A stretch of DNA of 64,000 nt from Allobosea sp. 47.2.35 (GTDB lineage Bacteria > Pseudomonadota > Alphaproteobacteria > Rhizobiales > Beijerinckiaceae), in NCBI RefSeq assembly GCF_024655635.1, contig NZ_JANLGI010000016.1, forward strand, positions 62,001 to 126,000, written 5' to 3'. The notes below the pieces were generated by a model that was given only the letters and a program-made list of their open reading frames with translations, had not been told where the DNA came from and ran no database searches. A program made the translations under genes and the position numbers. The stretch's first letter is position 1; each line of letters opens with the position of its first letter. Positions 55,693-64,000 of this stretch are shown here, one piece after another.

Positions 55693-56688
55693 ATGAAAAC
55701 CATCGCCATTTCGGCTGTATTCGCCGGCGCGCTCACGCTTGGCGGCATCGGTGCCGCGCAGGCCTGGGAGCCGACCAAGCCGATCGAGTTCGTCGTGACC
55801 TCGGGTGCCGGCGGCGGCACCGACAATTTCGCCCGCATCATCCAGTCGATCATCACCAAGCATAAATTCACCGAGCAGCCGATCGTGGTGGTGAACAAGG
55901 GCGGTGGCTCGGGCGCCGAGGGCTATGTCTATGGCAAGGGCGCCAAGGGCGATCCGAACCGCGTCATTTTCGGTACCAACAACGCCTATCTGCTGCCTTA
56001 TGTCGCCAAGCTCGGCTACAAGGTCTCGGACCTGACGCCGGTCGCGGCGCTGGCGCTCGACGAGTTCCTGCTCTGGGTCAAGGGCGATGCCCCCTATGCC
56101 GACGCCAAGGCCTATATCGAGGCGGTCAAGGCGAAGCCCATGGGCTTCAAGATGGGCGGCAGCCAGTCCAAGGACACCGACCAGACCCTGACCTCGATGA
56201 TCCAGGACGCGGCTGGCGTGAAATGGATCTACGTGCCGTTCCAGGGCGGCAGCGCCGCGGCCGTGCAGCTCGCGGGCGGCCATATCGACTCCAACACCAA
56301 CAACCCCAACGAGAATATCGGCCAGTGGAAGGCCGGGCAGGTGAAGCCGCTCTGCGTCTTCTCGCCGGTGCGCCTCGCCAAGGGAGAGCCGGTCTTCGAG
56401 GGCAAGGGCTGGGGCGATGTCCCGACCTGCAAGGAAGCGGGCCTGCCGCTGGAGACCTTCCAGATGCCGCGCACCGTCTGGCTGCCGGCGGATGTCCCGG
56501 CCGATGCGGTGACCTATTATGCCGGCCTGCTGGAGAAGGTCTCCAAGACCCCGGAATGGCAGGAATTCGTGACGCGCACCGCCCAGACCGCCAAGTTCAT
56601 GAAGGGCAAGGAGCTCGCCGATTTCGTCGCCAAGGACGAGACGGCGAACAAGAAGGTCTTCGAGAACGAAGGCTGGGTCGCGAAGTAA
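55693..56688 (+). CDS. tctC: Tripartite tricarboxylate transporter binding protein (TctC family)
   Basis: A 331-residue periplasmic protein with signal peptide (ISAVFAGALTLGGIGAAQA). The Bug/TctC pattern is WEPTKPIEFVVTSGAGGGTDNFARII, then VVVNKGGGSGAEGYVYG, YVPFQGGSAAAVQLAGGHID and a final region with VPTCKEAGLPLE. It binds a carboxylate for the TctB/TctA permease encoded downstream. The ligand is unknown; members are highly varied. Confidence 0.92.
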   Translation: MKTIAISAVFAGALTLGGIGAAQAWEPTKPIEFVVTSGAGGGTDNFARIIQSIITKHKFTEQPIVVVNKGGGSGAEGYVYGKGAKGDPNRVIFGTNNAYLLPYVAKLGYKVSDLTPVAALALDEFLLWVKGDAPYADAKAYIEAVKAKPMGFKMGGSQSKDTDQTLTSMIQDAAGVKWIYVPFQGGSAAAVQLAGGHIDSNTNNPNENIGQWKAGQVKPLCVFSPVRLAKGEPVFEGKGWGDVPTCKEAGLPLETFQMPRTVWLPADVPADAVTYYAGLLEKVSKTPEWQEFVTRTAQTAKFMKGKELADFVAKDETANKKVFENEGWVAK

Positions 56689-56700
56689 GGTGGGATCGTC

Positions 56701-56784
56701 ATTCCCGGGCGGCGCAGCGCGCCGACCCGGGAATCTCATGACGAGAAGGCTGGTTTCCGAGATGGCCGGGTCAAGCCCGGCCAT
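56701..56784. repeat. REP-like palindromic element
   Basis: Two hairpins in tandem occupy the gap between tctC and tctB. The first is ATTCCCGGG (56701-56709) with CCCGGGAAT (56726-56734) around an inner GGCGC/GCGCC. The second is ATGGCCGGG (56762-56770) with CCCGGCCAT (56776-56784). Elements of this kind are dispersed in many Rhizobiales genomes. Within an operon it may moderate 3' decay or expression between tctC and tctB. Confidence 0.7.
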
Positions 56785-56817
56785 GGCGTGCAGGCCCTGA
56801 AAGGGAGAACCCACCGC

Positions 56818-57306
56818 ATGATCACCCGCTTCTGGGCAGAGATCGGGACGGCCGTCCTGACGCTGGTCTTCGGGCTCGTCATCGTGAAGGGCTCGCTCGA
56901 ATTCGGCATCGGCTGGGATACGTCAGGCCCGCAGCCCGGCGCCTTCCCGTTCTATGCCGGCGCGCTGATCGCGCTGGCGAGCCTCGGCACGATCGTGGTC
57001 ACGCTCAGTCAACGCGTCGCCGGAAAGGCCCTGCTCGCCGAAGCCTTCCTCGACGCCGAGCGCGGCAAGCGCGTGCTCGCCTTCCTCTTGCCGCTCGTCG
57101 CCTTCGTCGTGCTGAGCGCGACGCTCGGCATGTATGTCGCGACGATCCTCTACCTCGTCTTCGCGATGCGCTTCCAGGGCCGCTACGGCTGGCTGCAGAG
57201 CCTCGCCACCGCCTTCGCGACGGCGGCCTTCTTCTACTTCGCGCTCGAGAAATTCTTCCAGATCGGCCTGCTCAAGGGCCCGATCGAGCCGCTCATCGGC
57301 CTTTGA
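56818..57306 (+). CDS. tctB: Tripartite tricarboxylate transporter small permease (TctB family)
   Basis: A 162-residue protein with four hydrophobic segments (TAVLTLVFGLVIVKGSLEF, FPFYAGALIALASLGTIVV, VLAFLLPLVAFVVLSATLGMYVATILYLVFA in part, and FFYFALEKFFQIGLLKGP). Length and topology match TctB. AAGGGAGA lies 11-18 bases before the ATG. The TctB subunit is weakly conserved, so position between tctC and tctA weighs in the call. Confidence 0.88.
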   Translation: MITRFWAEIGTAVLTLVFGLVIVKGSLEFGIGWDTSGPQPGAFPFYAGALIALASLGTIVVTLSQRVAGKALLAEAFLDAERGKRVLAFLLPLVAFVVLSATLGMYVATILYLVFAMRFQGRYGWLQSLATAFATAAFFYFALEKFFQIGLLKGPIEPLIGL

Positions 57307-57324
57307 GACGGCGGGGATAGCAGC

Positions 57325-58836
57325 ATGGACAACATCGCCAACCTGATGCACGGCTTCTCGGTCGCGCTCACCACGCACCATGTCCTGCTGATGATGGCGG
57401 GCGTCCTGCTCGGCGTGCTCGTCGGCGTCCTGCCGGGGCTCGGCGCACCCAACGGCGTCTCGCTCTTGCTGCCGCTGACCTTCTCGATGGACCCGGTCTC
57501 GGCGATCATCCTGCTGACCTCGCTCTACTGGGGCGCGCTCTTCGGCGGTTCGACCACCTCGATCCTGTTCAACATCCCCGGCGAGCCATCCTCGGTCGCG
57601 ACGACCTTCGACGGCCACCCGATGGCCAAGCAGGGTAAGGCGACGGAAGCGCTCTCCTTCGCCTTCCTCTCGGCCGGCTTCGGCGCGCTGGCCGGCGTCA
57701 TCCTGATCACGCTGCTCTCCGGCTGGGTCGCTAAATTCGCGCTGCGCTTCTCCTCGCCCGAATATTTCGCCGTCTATTTCATGACCTTCGCGAGCTTCAT
57801 CGGGCTCGGCGGCGCCTCGCCCTTCAAGACGGTCGTCTCGATGGCGATCGGCTTCGCGCTGGCGACGATCGGCATGGACTCGGTCTCCGGCAATGTGCGG
57901 CTGACCTTCGAGTTCGACGTGCTGCTGGCCGGCGTCAGCTTCCTCATCGCGGTGATCGGCCTGTTCGGCATCGGCGAATTGCTGCTGACCATGGAGGAGG
58001 GGCTGAAATTCGAGGGCGTCGCCGCCAAGGTCCGCGTCGGCGATGTGCTCCGTACCGCCGCCAAGCTGCCGCGCTATTGGCTCGCCCTGCTGCGTTCCTC
58101 CCTGATCGGCATCTGGATGGGCATCACGCCGGGCGGACCGACGGCGGCCTCCTTCATGAGCTATGCGATGGCCAAGCGCTCCTCGCGCCATCCCGCCAAG
58201 TTCGGCAAGGGCGAGCCCGAGGGCGTGATCGCGCCCGAGACCGCCGACCATGCCGCCGGCTCTGCTGCCATGCTGCCGATGCTGGCGCTCGGCATCCCCG
58301 GCTCGGCGACCGCTGCGGTGATGATGGGCGGCCTGATGATCTGGGGGCTCAATCCCGGCCCGACGCTGTTCACCGACCGGCCGGATTTCGTCTGGGGCCT
58401 GATCGCCTCGATGTATCTCGGCAATCTCGTCGCGGTCGTGGTCGTGCTGGCGACGGTGCCGCTCTTCGCCTCGATCCTGCGGATTCCCTTCTCGATCATC
58501 GGGCCGATCATCGTGGTGATCTGCTTCATCGGCGCCTTCACCGCCGCGAGCAAGGAATTCGACATCTGGCTGGCGCTGATCTTCGGATTGGTCGGCTATG
58601 TCTTCAAGAAGCTCGACTATCCGATCGCGCCGCTCGTGCTCGCCATGGTCATCGGCGACAAGGCCGAGGACGCCTTCCGCCAGTCGATGATCTTCAGCCA
58701 GGGCTCGCTCTCGATCTTCTGGTCGAACCCACTGGTCTCGACGCTGATGACGATCGGCCTCGCGCTTCTGGTCATGCCGGTCATCGGCTCGGTCGCGCGC
58801 CGCTTGCGCGGCACCAAGGCCGCCAGCACTGTCTGA
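57325..58836 (+). CDS. tctA: Tripartite tricarboxylate transporter large permease (TctA family)
   Basis: A 503-residue polytopic permease: GVLVGVLPGLGAPNGVSLLLPLTF, YWGALFGGSTTSILFNIPGEPSSVATTFDG and, in the second half, LGIPGSATAAVMMGGLMIWGLNPGP. These are the family signatures; the GxxPGLG-type motif is repeated in inverted halves. It starts 18 bases behind tctB. It imports the compound degraded by the adjacent enzymes, driven by an ion gradient. Confidence 0.95.
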   Translation: MDNIANLMHGFSVALTTHHVLLMMAGVLLGVLVGVLPGLGAPNGVSLLLPLTFSMDPVSAIILLTSLYWGALFGGSTTSILFNIPGEPSSVATTFDGHPMAKQGKATEALSFAFLSAGFGALAGVILITLLSGWVAKFALRFSSPEYFAVYFMTFASFIGLGGASPFKTVVSMAIGFALATIGMDSVSGNVRLTFEFDVLLAGVSFLIAVIGLFGIGELLLTMEEGLKFEGVAAKVRVGDVLRTAAKLPRYWLALLRSSLIGIWMGITPGGPTAASFMSYAMAKRSSRHPAKFGKGEPEGVIAPETADHAAGSAAMLPMLALGIPGSATAAVMMGGLMIWGLNPGPTLFTDRPDFVWGLIASMYLGNLVAVVVVLATVPLFASILRIPFSIIGPIIVVICFIGAFTAASKEFDIWLALIFGLVGYVFKKLDYPIAPLVLAMVIGDKAEDAFRQSMIFSQGSLSIFWSNPLVSTLMTIGLALLVMPVIGSVARRLRGTKAASTV

Positions 58837-58868
58837 ACCCCGCCTAGCCCGCCACGTGAGATGACGCC

Positions 58869-59786
58869 ATGACCGAACCCTACAAGGGCATCCTGCCGAT
58901 CGCGCCGACCATCTTCCACGAGAATGGCGACCTCGATGTCGAGGGCAACAAGCGCGTCATGGACCTGATGGTCGACCAGGGCGTCGACGGCATCTGCATC
59001 CTCGCCAATTTCTCGGAGCAGTTCCTGCTCACCGACGAGGAGCGCGAGCAGGTGATGCGCCTCTCTTTGGAGCAGGTCGCCGGCCGCGTGCCGGTCATCG
59101 TCACCACCTCGCATTTCTCGACGCGCATCGCCGCCGCCCGCGCCAAGGCCGCGGCCGATGCCGGCGCGAAGATGCTGATGATGATGCCGCCCTATCACGG
59201 CGCGCTGCTCAAGGCCGACGAGCAGGGCATGATCGAGCACTTCAAGGCGGTGGCCGATGCCTGCGGCATTCCGATCATCCTGCAGGACGCGCCGCTCTCC
59301 GGCGTGACCATGACCGTGCCCTTCATGATCCGGCTGGCGAAGGAGGTCCCGCTCGTCCGCTATTTCAAGATCGAGGTGCCCGGCACGGCGGGCAAGCTGC
59401 GCGCGCTGATCGAGGCCGGCGGCGACGCCGTGGTCGGCCCCTTCGACGGCGAGGAGGCGATCACGCTGATGGCCGATCTCGATGCCGGCGCGACCGGCAC
59501 CATGACCTCGGCGATGATCCCCGACCTGATCAAGCCGATCCTCGCCGCCCACGCGGCGGGTGACCGCAAACAGGCTGCGGCGCTCTATGCCCGTGTCCTG
59601 CCGATCATCAATTACGAGAACCGCCAATGCGGGCTGCGCTCGGCCAAGGCGGTGATGAAGGAGGGCGGCGTCATCCGGTCGGAAGCCGTGCGCCATCCGC
59701 TGACGCCGCTGCATCCGAAGACCCGCGAGGGCCTGATCGAACTGGCGCGAGAGCTCGATCCGCTGGCGCTGCGCTGGGGCAAATAG
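58869..59786 (+). CDS. Dihydrodipicolinate synthase/N-acetylneuraminate lyase family protein
   Basis: A 305-residue TIM-barrel aldolase/lyase. The Schiff-base lysine is probably the K in VRYFKIEVPG. Other family marks are GILPIAPTIFHENGDLDVEG, LANFSEQFLLTDEER, VIVTTSHFSTRIAAARAKAA, MMPPYHGAL and GDAVVGPFDGEEAI. It differs from DapA at several substrate residues and lies in a catabolic cluster, so it likely cleaves or dehydrates a keto acid from the tct-imported compound. The start ATG 58869 has a weak ribosome-binding site. Confidence 0.88.
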   Translation: MTEPYKGILPIAPTIFHENGDLDVEGNKRVMDLMVDQGVDGICILANFSEQFLLTDEEREQVMRLSLEQVAGRVPVIVTTSHFSTRIAAARAKAAADAGAKMLMMMPPYHGALLKADEQGMIEHFKAVADACGIPIILQDAPLSGVTMTVPFMIRLAKEVPLVRYFKIEVPGTAGKLRALIEAGGDAVVGPFDGEEAITLMADLDAGATGTMTSAMIPDLIKPILAAHAAGDRKQAAALYARVLPIINYENRQCGLRSAKAVMKEGGVIRSEAVRHPLTPLHPKTREGLIELARELDPLALRWGK

Positions 59787-59919
59787 GCGAATAGTCGCCA
59801 TGCAGGGGCGGGGTTGCGTTTTTCGCGCCCCGCGCAGCCTTTACAAAACGGGTCGGATCGCGGGAACTTCTCCCTTGCCTGCCGTCCGGCGGGAGCCACG
59901 GACGTCAGAAGGTGAGCGC

Positions 59920-60639
59920 ATGCCCAGTCTCAAGCCGGAAACCCGCGAGAAGCTGCGCACGGTCTCCGTCGCCACGCTCTGCACGTCCCTTTTCAAGCGC
60001 GGCCTGCGCAACCAGTTCATTCAGGATGTCCGCCCGCTCAATCCCGGCGCGGGCACCATGGTCGGCGAAGCCTTCACGCTCCGCTATATCCCAGCGCGCG
60101 AGGACCTGAACCAGCTTTCCGTCTTCCAGGACCGGGCCCATCCGCAGCGCAAGGCGGTCGAGGATTGCCCGCCCGGCGCCGTGATGGTGATCGACAGCCG
60201 CAAGGACCCGCGCGCGGCCTCGGCCGGCGGCATCCTCGTCTCGCGCCTGATGAAGCGCGGCGTTGCCGGCGTCGTCACCGATGGCGGTTTCCGCGACTCC
60301 TACGAGATCGCGGGGTTGCCGTTCCCGACGTATCACAATCGCCCGTCCTCCCCGACCAACCTGACCCTGCATCAGGCCATCGACATCAACGTGCCGATCG
60401 GCTGCGGCGATGTCGCGGTCTTCCCGGGCGATGTCGTGGTCGGTGATGCCGAGGGCGTCATCGTCATCCCCGCCCATCTCGCCGACGAGGTCGCGGCCGA
60501 GGCCGTCGAGATGACCGCCTTCGAGGATTTCGTCACCGAGGAGGTCCTCAAGGGCCGCTCGATCCTCGGCCTCTACCCGGCGACCGAGGAACAGACCAAG
60601 GTCGATTTCGCGGCCTGGCGCAAGGCCAACGGTCGCTGA
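59920..60639 (+). CDS. RraA-family protein (aldolase-like)
   Basis: A 239-residue member of the RraA/HMG-aldolase family: TVSVATLCTSLFKRGLRNQFIQDVRPL, MVGEAFTLRYIP, DCPPGAVMVIDSR, AASAGGILVSRLMKRGVAGVVTDGGFRDSYEI with the metal/substrate R and D, and VFPGDVVVGDAEGVIVIP. In catabolic settings such proteins are 4-hydroxy-4-methyl-2-oxoglutarate aldolases or oxaloacetate decarboxylases, not RNase E inhibitors. It lies 133 bases after the DHDPS-family gene. Confidence 0.88.
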   Translation: MPSLKPETREKLRTVSVATLCTSLFKRGLRNQFIQDVRPLNPGAGTMVGEAFTLRYIPAREDLNQLSVFQDRAHPQRKAVEDCPPGAVMVIDSRKDPRAASAGGILVSRLMKRGVAGVVTDGGFRDSYEIAGLPFPTYHNRPSSPTNLTLHQAIDINVPIGCGDVAVFPGDVVVGDAEGVIVIPAHLADEVAAEAVEMTAFEDFVTEEVLKGRSILGLYPATEEQTKVDFAAWRKANGR

Positions 60640-60667
60640 GCGGGTCTGCCTGTCGGTTTGAGGCAGG

Positions 60668-61141
60668 TCAATTGGTCGCTGTCGGCGCCAGTTGCGCCCG
60701 GCCCAGCACCATCATCCGGTCGATCTGGAAGCCCGAGCGCTGGAGCGCGTCATGGTCCTGCGGCCAGGCGGCCGAACGCTCCAGCGAAATCGCGATCCGG
60801 GGCAGGTCCAGTTCGACCGCGAGCTGGTTGGCGAAGCGCAGCAGCGCGTTGACCAGATGGGTTCCGGGCAGCCGGAGCATCGCGAGCTCCGAGATTTCGA
60901 GCGCGGCGCCGCCCGCGATCGTCTGCGCGACGCGGAAGGTGAAGACGGCATGCGGCATGGCCCGCGCGTCGCGCAACGCGAAGACGCCGCGTGGCCTGGC
61001 GCCGTCCTGCGAATTGTCGCGCACGAATTCGGCCCAACCTTCCGGTGTCACCTCCGGATGCAGCATGGCGACCAGGCTGAAGACTGTGTCGGCGCCGGCC
61101 GGCGCGATGCGCGCGACCTCGAAGATATCATCGCCCGTCAC
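60668..61141 (-). CDS. Small GNAT-like protein beside fnrN
   Basis: A 157-residue protein without a confident family. The stretch VFTFRVAQTIAGGAALEISELAMLRLPGTHLVNALLRFANQLAVEL and a final ALQRSGFQIDRMMVLGRAQL resemble a divergent acetyltransferase fold. The start is placed at GTG 61141 because GGGAGAGG lies 5-6 bases upstream. The ATG at 61198 would put the start codon on the FNR box. It is divergent from fnrN and probably under the same FNR box, so likely induced under low oxygen. Confidence 0.6.
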   Translation of the reverse strand: MTGDDIFEVARIAPAGADTVFSLVAMLHPEVTPEGWAEFVRDNSQDGARPRGVFALRDARAMPHAVFTFRVAQTIAGGAALEISELAMLRLPGTHLVNALLRFANQLAVELDLPRIAISLERSAAWPQDHDALQRSGFQIDRMMVLGRAQLAPTATN

Positions 61142-61197
61142 CGTGGCCTCTCCCGAATTCAGGGGCGCACGGTGGTTGCGTGGGGCCTGTCGTCGCA

Positions 61198-61211
61198 TTG
61201 ATCTGGATCAA
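61198..61211. promoter_or_regulatory. FNR/FixK box upstream of fnrN
   Basis: TTGATCTGGATCAA is a perfect match to the FNR consensus TTGAT-N4-ATCAA. It lies 84 bases before the chosen fnrN start and 57 before the divergent small gene. It implies autoregulation of fnrN and oxygen-controlled expression of the small gene. Confidence 0.85.
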
Positions 61212-61294
61212 TTTCGCCGGCTGCGGTTGCGAGCGTGCTTTGTGACCTTGTCCACCTCGGTTATGGTCTTTCCGATAAGTGGGAAGATGCGATC

Positions 61295-62014
61295 GTGAAC
61301 TGTCATCCTTCGGCCTGTAACGCTGCGCACCGTGGTGAAGGCAATTGCCGCAGCTGCATGGTGCGTCTGGTCAGCGTCTGCGCGTCGCTCTCCGACGATG
61401 AGCTGGCGTTGCTGGAATCGCTGGCGCATCCCACGCATTTTACCTCCGGCGAGACACTGTTCACGCAGGGGCGCGAGGCGCATTCGGTCTACAACGTCAC
61501 GGCCGGCGTCGTGCGCCTCTACAAGCTTCTCTCCGATGGCCGCCGTCAGGTCGTCGGCTTCGCGCTGCCGGGCGATTTCCTCGGGCTTGCGATGCGCGAC
61601 GCCTATGGCTTCTCGGCCGACGCGATCGGCGAGGTCTCGGCCTGCGCCTTCTCGCGCGGCGCCTATACCGCGCTGGTCGATGCCAAGCCGCATCTGCTGA
61701 AGCGCCTGCACGAGTTCGCGACGCATGAGCTGACGCTCGCCCATGAGCAGATGATGCTGCTCGGCCGGCGTACCGCCGAGGAGAAGCTGATCTGCTTCCT
61801 GCTCGGCATGCAGCAGCGTTGGGCACGGCTCGGTAAGCCCTCGGTCACCGTGCCCCTGCCGATGACGCGGCAGGACATCGCCGATTTCCTTGGCCTGACC
61901 ATCGAGACCGTCAGTCGCACCTTCACCCGTCTCGCCAAGGACAAGACGATCCTGATCGTCCCCGGCGGCGTGCGCGTGATGAACCCCGAGCGCATGAGCG
62001 CCGTCGCGGCCTGA
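61295..62014 (+). CDS. fnrN: FnrN-type oxygen-sensing Crp/Fnr regulator
   Basis: A 239-residue regulator. The N terminus carries a cysteine set C-X2-C-X7-C (Cys18, Cys21, Cys29; NCRSCMVRLVSVC), and a fourth cysteine is in SACAFSRG, as needed for an oxygen-labile [4Fe-4S] cluster. The cNMP-like sensor fold (GETLFTQGREAHSVYNVTAGVVRLYK) precedes the helix-turn-helix TRQDIADFLGLTIETVSRTFTRL, with the E..SR residues that read FNR boxes. Start GTG 61295 has GGAAG about 8 bases upstream; a longer start at GTG 61235 is possible. It should activate ccoNO and similar genes at low oxygen. Confidence 0.92.
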   Translation: MNCHPSACNAAHRGEGNCRSCMVRLVSVCASLSDDELALLESLAHPTHFTSGETLFTQGREAHSVYNVTAGVVRLYKLLSDGRRQVVGFALPGDFLGLAMRDAYGFSADAIGEVSACAFSRGAYTALVDAKPHLLKRLHEFATHELTLAHEQMMLLGRRTAEEKLICFLLGMQQRWARLGKPSVTVPLPMTRQDIADFLGLTIETVSRTFTRLAKDKTILIVPGGVRVMNPERMSAVAA

Positions 62015-62052
62015 GCCTGCGCCGCCGCGCCACACCCTGCGCGCCGCCGCCC

Positions 62053-62066
62053 TTGACCTGAATCAA
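62053..62066. promoter_or_regulatory. FNR/FixK-like box upstream of ccoN
   Basis: TTGACCTGAATCAA differs from TTGAT-N4-ATCAA by a single base. It ends 76 bases before the ccoN start, the right distance for activation by FnrN, which is encoded immediately upstream. Confidence 0.75.
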
Positions 62067-62142
62067 CGCCCGACCGTCCCCCGCTCGCTAAGTCTCCCGC
62101 GATGGGCGCGCTCATGCGCCGGCGACGAAGCGGGGTCAGAAG

Positions 62143-63810
62143 GTGACGGCAACGGCAAGCCCTGTCAGGCAGGCAACTGTCGGCGAACTGTTGGGGATGC
62201 TGATCGCGGCGGCCTGCGTGCTGCCGCTGGTCATCATCGCCGCGCTGACCGAAAACTCCGGCTATGCCTTCCACGCCATGCTCGGCGTCCTGGCCGCCGC
62301 CGCCGGCATCATCCTGATCGCCAATCGCTGCTTCGACGGCAGCGTCCCGGTCGAGCCGCAGGAGATCGACGGCAAGCCCAACTACAATATGGGGCCGGTC
62401 AAGTTCACGACGGTCGCCGCCATGGTCTGGGGCATCGCCGGCTTCACGGTCGGGCTGATCATCGCGCTCCAGCTCGCCTTCCCGGTTCTCAATTTCGACC
62501 TGCCCTGGATCAATTTCGGCCGCCTGCGGCCGCTGCACACGTCGGCGGTGATCTTCGCCTTCGGCGGCAACGTCCTGATCGGCACGTCCTTCTATGTCGT
62601 GCAGCGCACCTGCCGCGCGCGGCTGGCCGGCACGTTGTCGCCCTGGTTTGTCGTGCTCGGCTACAACTTCTTCATCGTCATCGCCGGCACGGGCTACCTG
62701 CTCGGCATCACCCAGGGCAAGGAATACGCCGAGCCGGAATGGTATGCTGATCTCTGGCTGACCATCGTCTGGGTCGTCTATCTCCTGGTCTTCCTGGGCA
62801 CGGTGATGAAGCGCCGGGAGCCGCATATCTATGTGGCGAACTGGTTCTATCTCGGCTTCATCCTGACCATCGCGGTCCTGCATATCGGCAACAATGTCGC
62901 GGTGCCGGTCTCGCTCCTGTCGCCGCGCTCCTATGGCCTCTGGTCGGGCGTGCAGGATGCGATGTTCCAGTGGTGGTACGGTCATAACGCGGTCGGCTTC
63001 TTCCTCACCGCCGGCTTCCTCGCGATCATGTACTACTTCGTGCCCAAGCGCGCGGAGCGGCCGATCTACAGCTACCGGCTCTCGATCATCCACTTCTGGG
63101 CCCTGATCTTCATCTATATCTGGGCCGGCCCCCACCATCTCCACTACACCGCGCTGCCGGACTGGGCGCAGACGCTGGGCATGACCTTCTCGATCATGCT
63201 GTGGATGCCGTCCTGGGGTGGCATGATCAACGGCATCATGACCCTGTCCGGCGCCTGGGACCGGCTGCGCACCGACCCCGTGCTGCGGATGATGGTGGTC
63301 TCGCTCGCCTTCTACGGGATGTCGACCTTCGAAGGCCCGCTGATGTCGATCAAGGCGGTGAACGGCCTGTCGCACTACACCGACTGGACCATCGGCCACG
63401 TCCATTCCGGTGCGCTCGGCTGGGTCGCCTATATCTCCTTCGGCGCGATCTACTGCCTCGTGCCCTGGCTCTGGAACCGCAAGGGGCTCTACTCCCTCAA
63501 GCTGGTGAGCTGGCATTTCTGGATCTCGACGCTCGGCATCGTCTTCTACATCACCGCGATGTGGGTCTCCGGTATCCTCCAGGGCCTGATGTGGCGCGCC
63601 TACACCTCGCTCGGCTTCCTCGAATATTCCTTCATCGAGACCGTCGCGGCGATGCATCCCTTCTACGTGATCCGCGCTCTGGGCGGCGCCCTGTTCCTGC
63701 TCGGCGCGCTGATCATGGCCTTCAACCTCTGGATGACCGTGCGCTCGCAGAGCGCGGCCGAGATGCCGCGCGCCGACGATGCGCCGGCGCCGCTGGCCAT
63801 GGCCGTCTGA
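62143..63810 (+). CDS. ccoN: cbb3-type cytochrome c oxidase subunit I
   Basis: A 555-residue membrane protein with twelve or more helices, the catalytic subunit binding heme b and the heme b3-CuB centre. Landmarks are [28 protein letters not shown] (first heme ligand), [20 protein letters not shown] with the Tyr and His that form the active-site pair, [17 protein letters not shown] (CuB histidines) and [17 protein letters not shown] (last heme ligands). The GTG start lies 77 bases after the FNR-like box. It reduces oxygen with high affinity under microaerobic conditions, driven by cytochrome c. Confidence 0.97.
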   Translation: MTATASPVRQATVGELLGMLIAAACVLPLVIIAALTENSGYAFHAMLGVLAAAAGIILIANRCFDGSVPVEPQEIDGKPNYNMGPVKFTTVAAMVWGIAGFTVGLIIALQLAFPVLNFDLPWINFGRLRPLHTSAVIFAFGGNVLIGTSFYVVQRTCRARLAGTLSPWFVVLGYNFFIVIAGTGYLLGITQGKEYAEPEWYADLWLTIVWVVYLLVFLGTVMKRREPHIYVANWFYLGFILTIAVLHIGNNVAVPVSLLSPRSYGLWSGVQDAMFQWWYGHNAVGFFLTAGFLAIMYYFVPKRAERPIYSYRLSIIHFWALIFIYIWAGPHHLHYTALPDWAQTLGMTFSIMLWMPSWGGMINGIMTLSGAWDRLRTDPVLRMMVVSLAFYGMSTFEGPLMSIKAVNGLSHYTDWTIGHVHSGALGWVAYISFGAIYCLVPWLWNRKGLYSLKLVSWHFWISTLGIVFYITAMWVSGILQGLMWRAYTSLGFLEYSFIETVAAMHPFYVIRALGGALFLLGALIMAFNLWMTVRSQSAAEMPRADDAPAPLAMAV

Positions 63811-63822
63811 GGAGCCTCCGGA

Positions 63823-64000
63823 ATGACGAGCATCGAACACAAGCCTGCGCGCAAGTCGCTCTGGGCCAAGCACAAGATCTTCGAGACCAACTCGATCATC
63901 CTGGTCATCGGCGTCCTGCTGGTGATCTCGGTCGGTGGTCTCGTCGAGATCGCGCCGCTCTTCTACCTGAAGAACACGATCGAGACGGTGCAAGGCATGC
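63823..64000 (+). CDS. ccoO: cbb3-type cytochrome c oxidase subunit II, N-terminal part (partial)
   Basis: The first 59 codons are present and the window ends inside the gene. [20 protein letters not shown] gives the usual cytoplasmic start and signal anchor, followed by [22 protein letters not shown]. These match CcoO/FixO, a membrane-anchored monoheme cytochrome c; its CXXCH would lie just beyond the end. It follows ccoN by 12 bases with AGGAG before the ATG. Confidence 0.95.
   Translation, partial: MTSIEHKPARKSLWAKHKIFETNSIILVIGVLLVISVGGLVEIAPLFYLKNTIETVQGM

Noticed and set aside
59800..59850. GC-rich imperfect hairpin with a T loop after the DHDPS-family gene
   Set aside because: Stem has mismatches and the T run is in the loop, not after the stem, so a terminator cannot be supported.
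61663..63993. Minus-strand open frame of 776 codons opposite ccoN
   Set aside because: ccoN motifs are intact on the plus strand, and the antisense product is a charged, low-complexity shadow.

Overview
The window is high-GC DNA from an alphaproteobacterium, most likely of the order Hyphomicrobiales (Rhizobiales). Evidence is a FixI/FixS cbb3-oxidase maturation pair, an FnrN-type regulator beside ccoN, a Porin_2-like porin, and many dipeptide-type ABC and tripartite tricarboxylate transporters. Bosea and relatives would fit; genus is inference.

Layout. (1) 1-2580: end of a DUF2189 membrane protein, then fixI and fixS. (2) About 2600-8900: a foreign-looking segment. Its left edge is a scar made of a degenerate tRNA-Asp(GTC) 3' part, a 3' fragment of a succinate-semialdehyde dehydrogenase gene, a short stretch like the 3' end of initiator tRNA followed by a terminator, and a frameshifted serine-recombinase remnant. 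Behind it is a four-gene cassette: an alpha/beta hydrolase, a caspase-like protease, an unrecognised protein and a HEXGH zinc metallopeptidase. The first three genes overlap by 4 bp. This is the best candidate here for an undescribed system, plausibly a protease-based conflict or stress-response module. (3) 9195-17361: an HlyD/RbbA/YhhJ-type exporter, then a PhaC-like hydrolase, pta and ackA. (4) 17473-25012: porin, YedE-type sulfur transporter with a periplasmic sulfurtransferase, GNAT, EamA transporter, and a PLP trans-sulfuration enzyme divergent from an Lrp/AsnC regulator.

(5) 25132-35594: an AGE-family sugar epimerase, then a minus-strand peptide-type ABC operon (GntR, binding protein, two permeases, SDR, polysaccharide deacetylase, gamma-glutamyltransferase, two ATPases). 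(6) 35719-37764: MFS transporter divergent from an AraC regulator. (7) 37775-45535: RpiR regulator, binding protein, two ATPases, glycerophosphodiester phosphodiesterase, two permeases, and a second phosphodiesterase divergent from rpiR. A perfect palindrome lies in the shared promoter. A glycerophosphodiester importer is a reasonable hypothesis. (8) 45546-52031: small XRE regulator and a standard dppABCDF operon. (9) 52312-60639: GntR and a SAF-domain oxidoreductase divergent from pdxA-like, tctCBA, DHDPS-family and RraA-family genes, a catabolic cluster for an unidentified acid. (10) 60668-64000: small GNAT-like gene, fnrN with a perfect FNR box, a second FNR-like box, ccoN and the start of ccoO.

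Both ends of the window therefore carry microaerobic respiration genes. Functions are assigned from sequence motifs and gene order only; no database search was possible. Start codons were chosen by ribosome-binding-site spacing, overlap with the upstream gene and family lengths.
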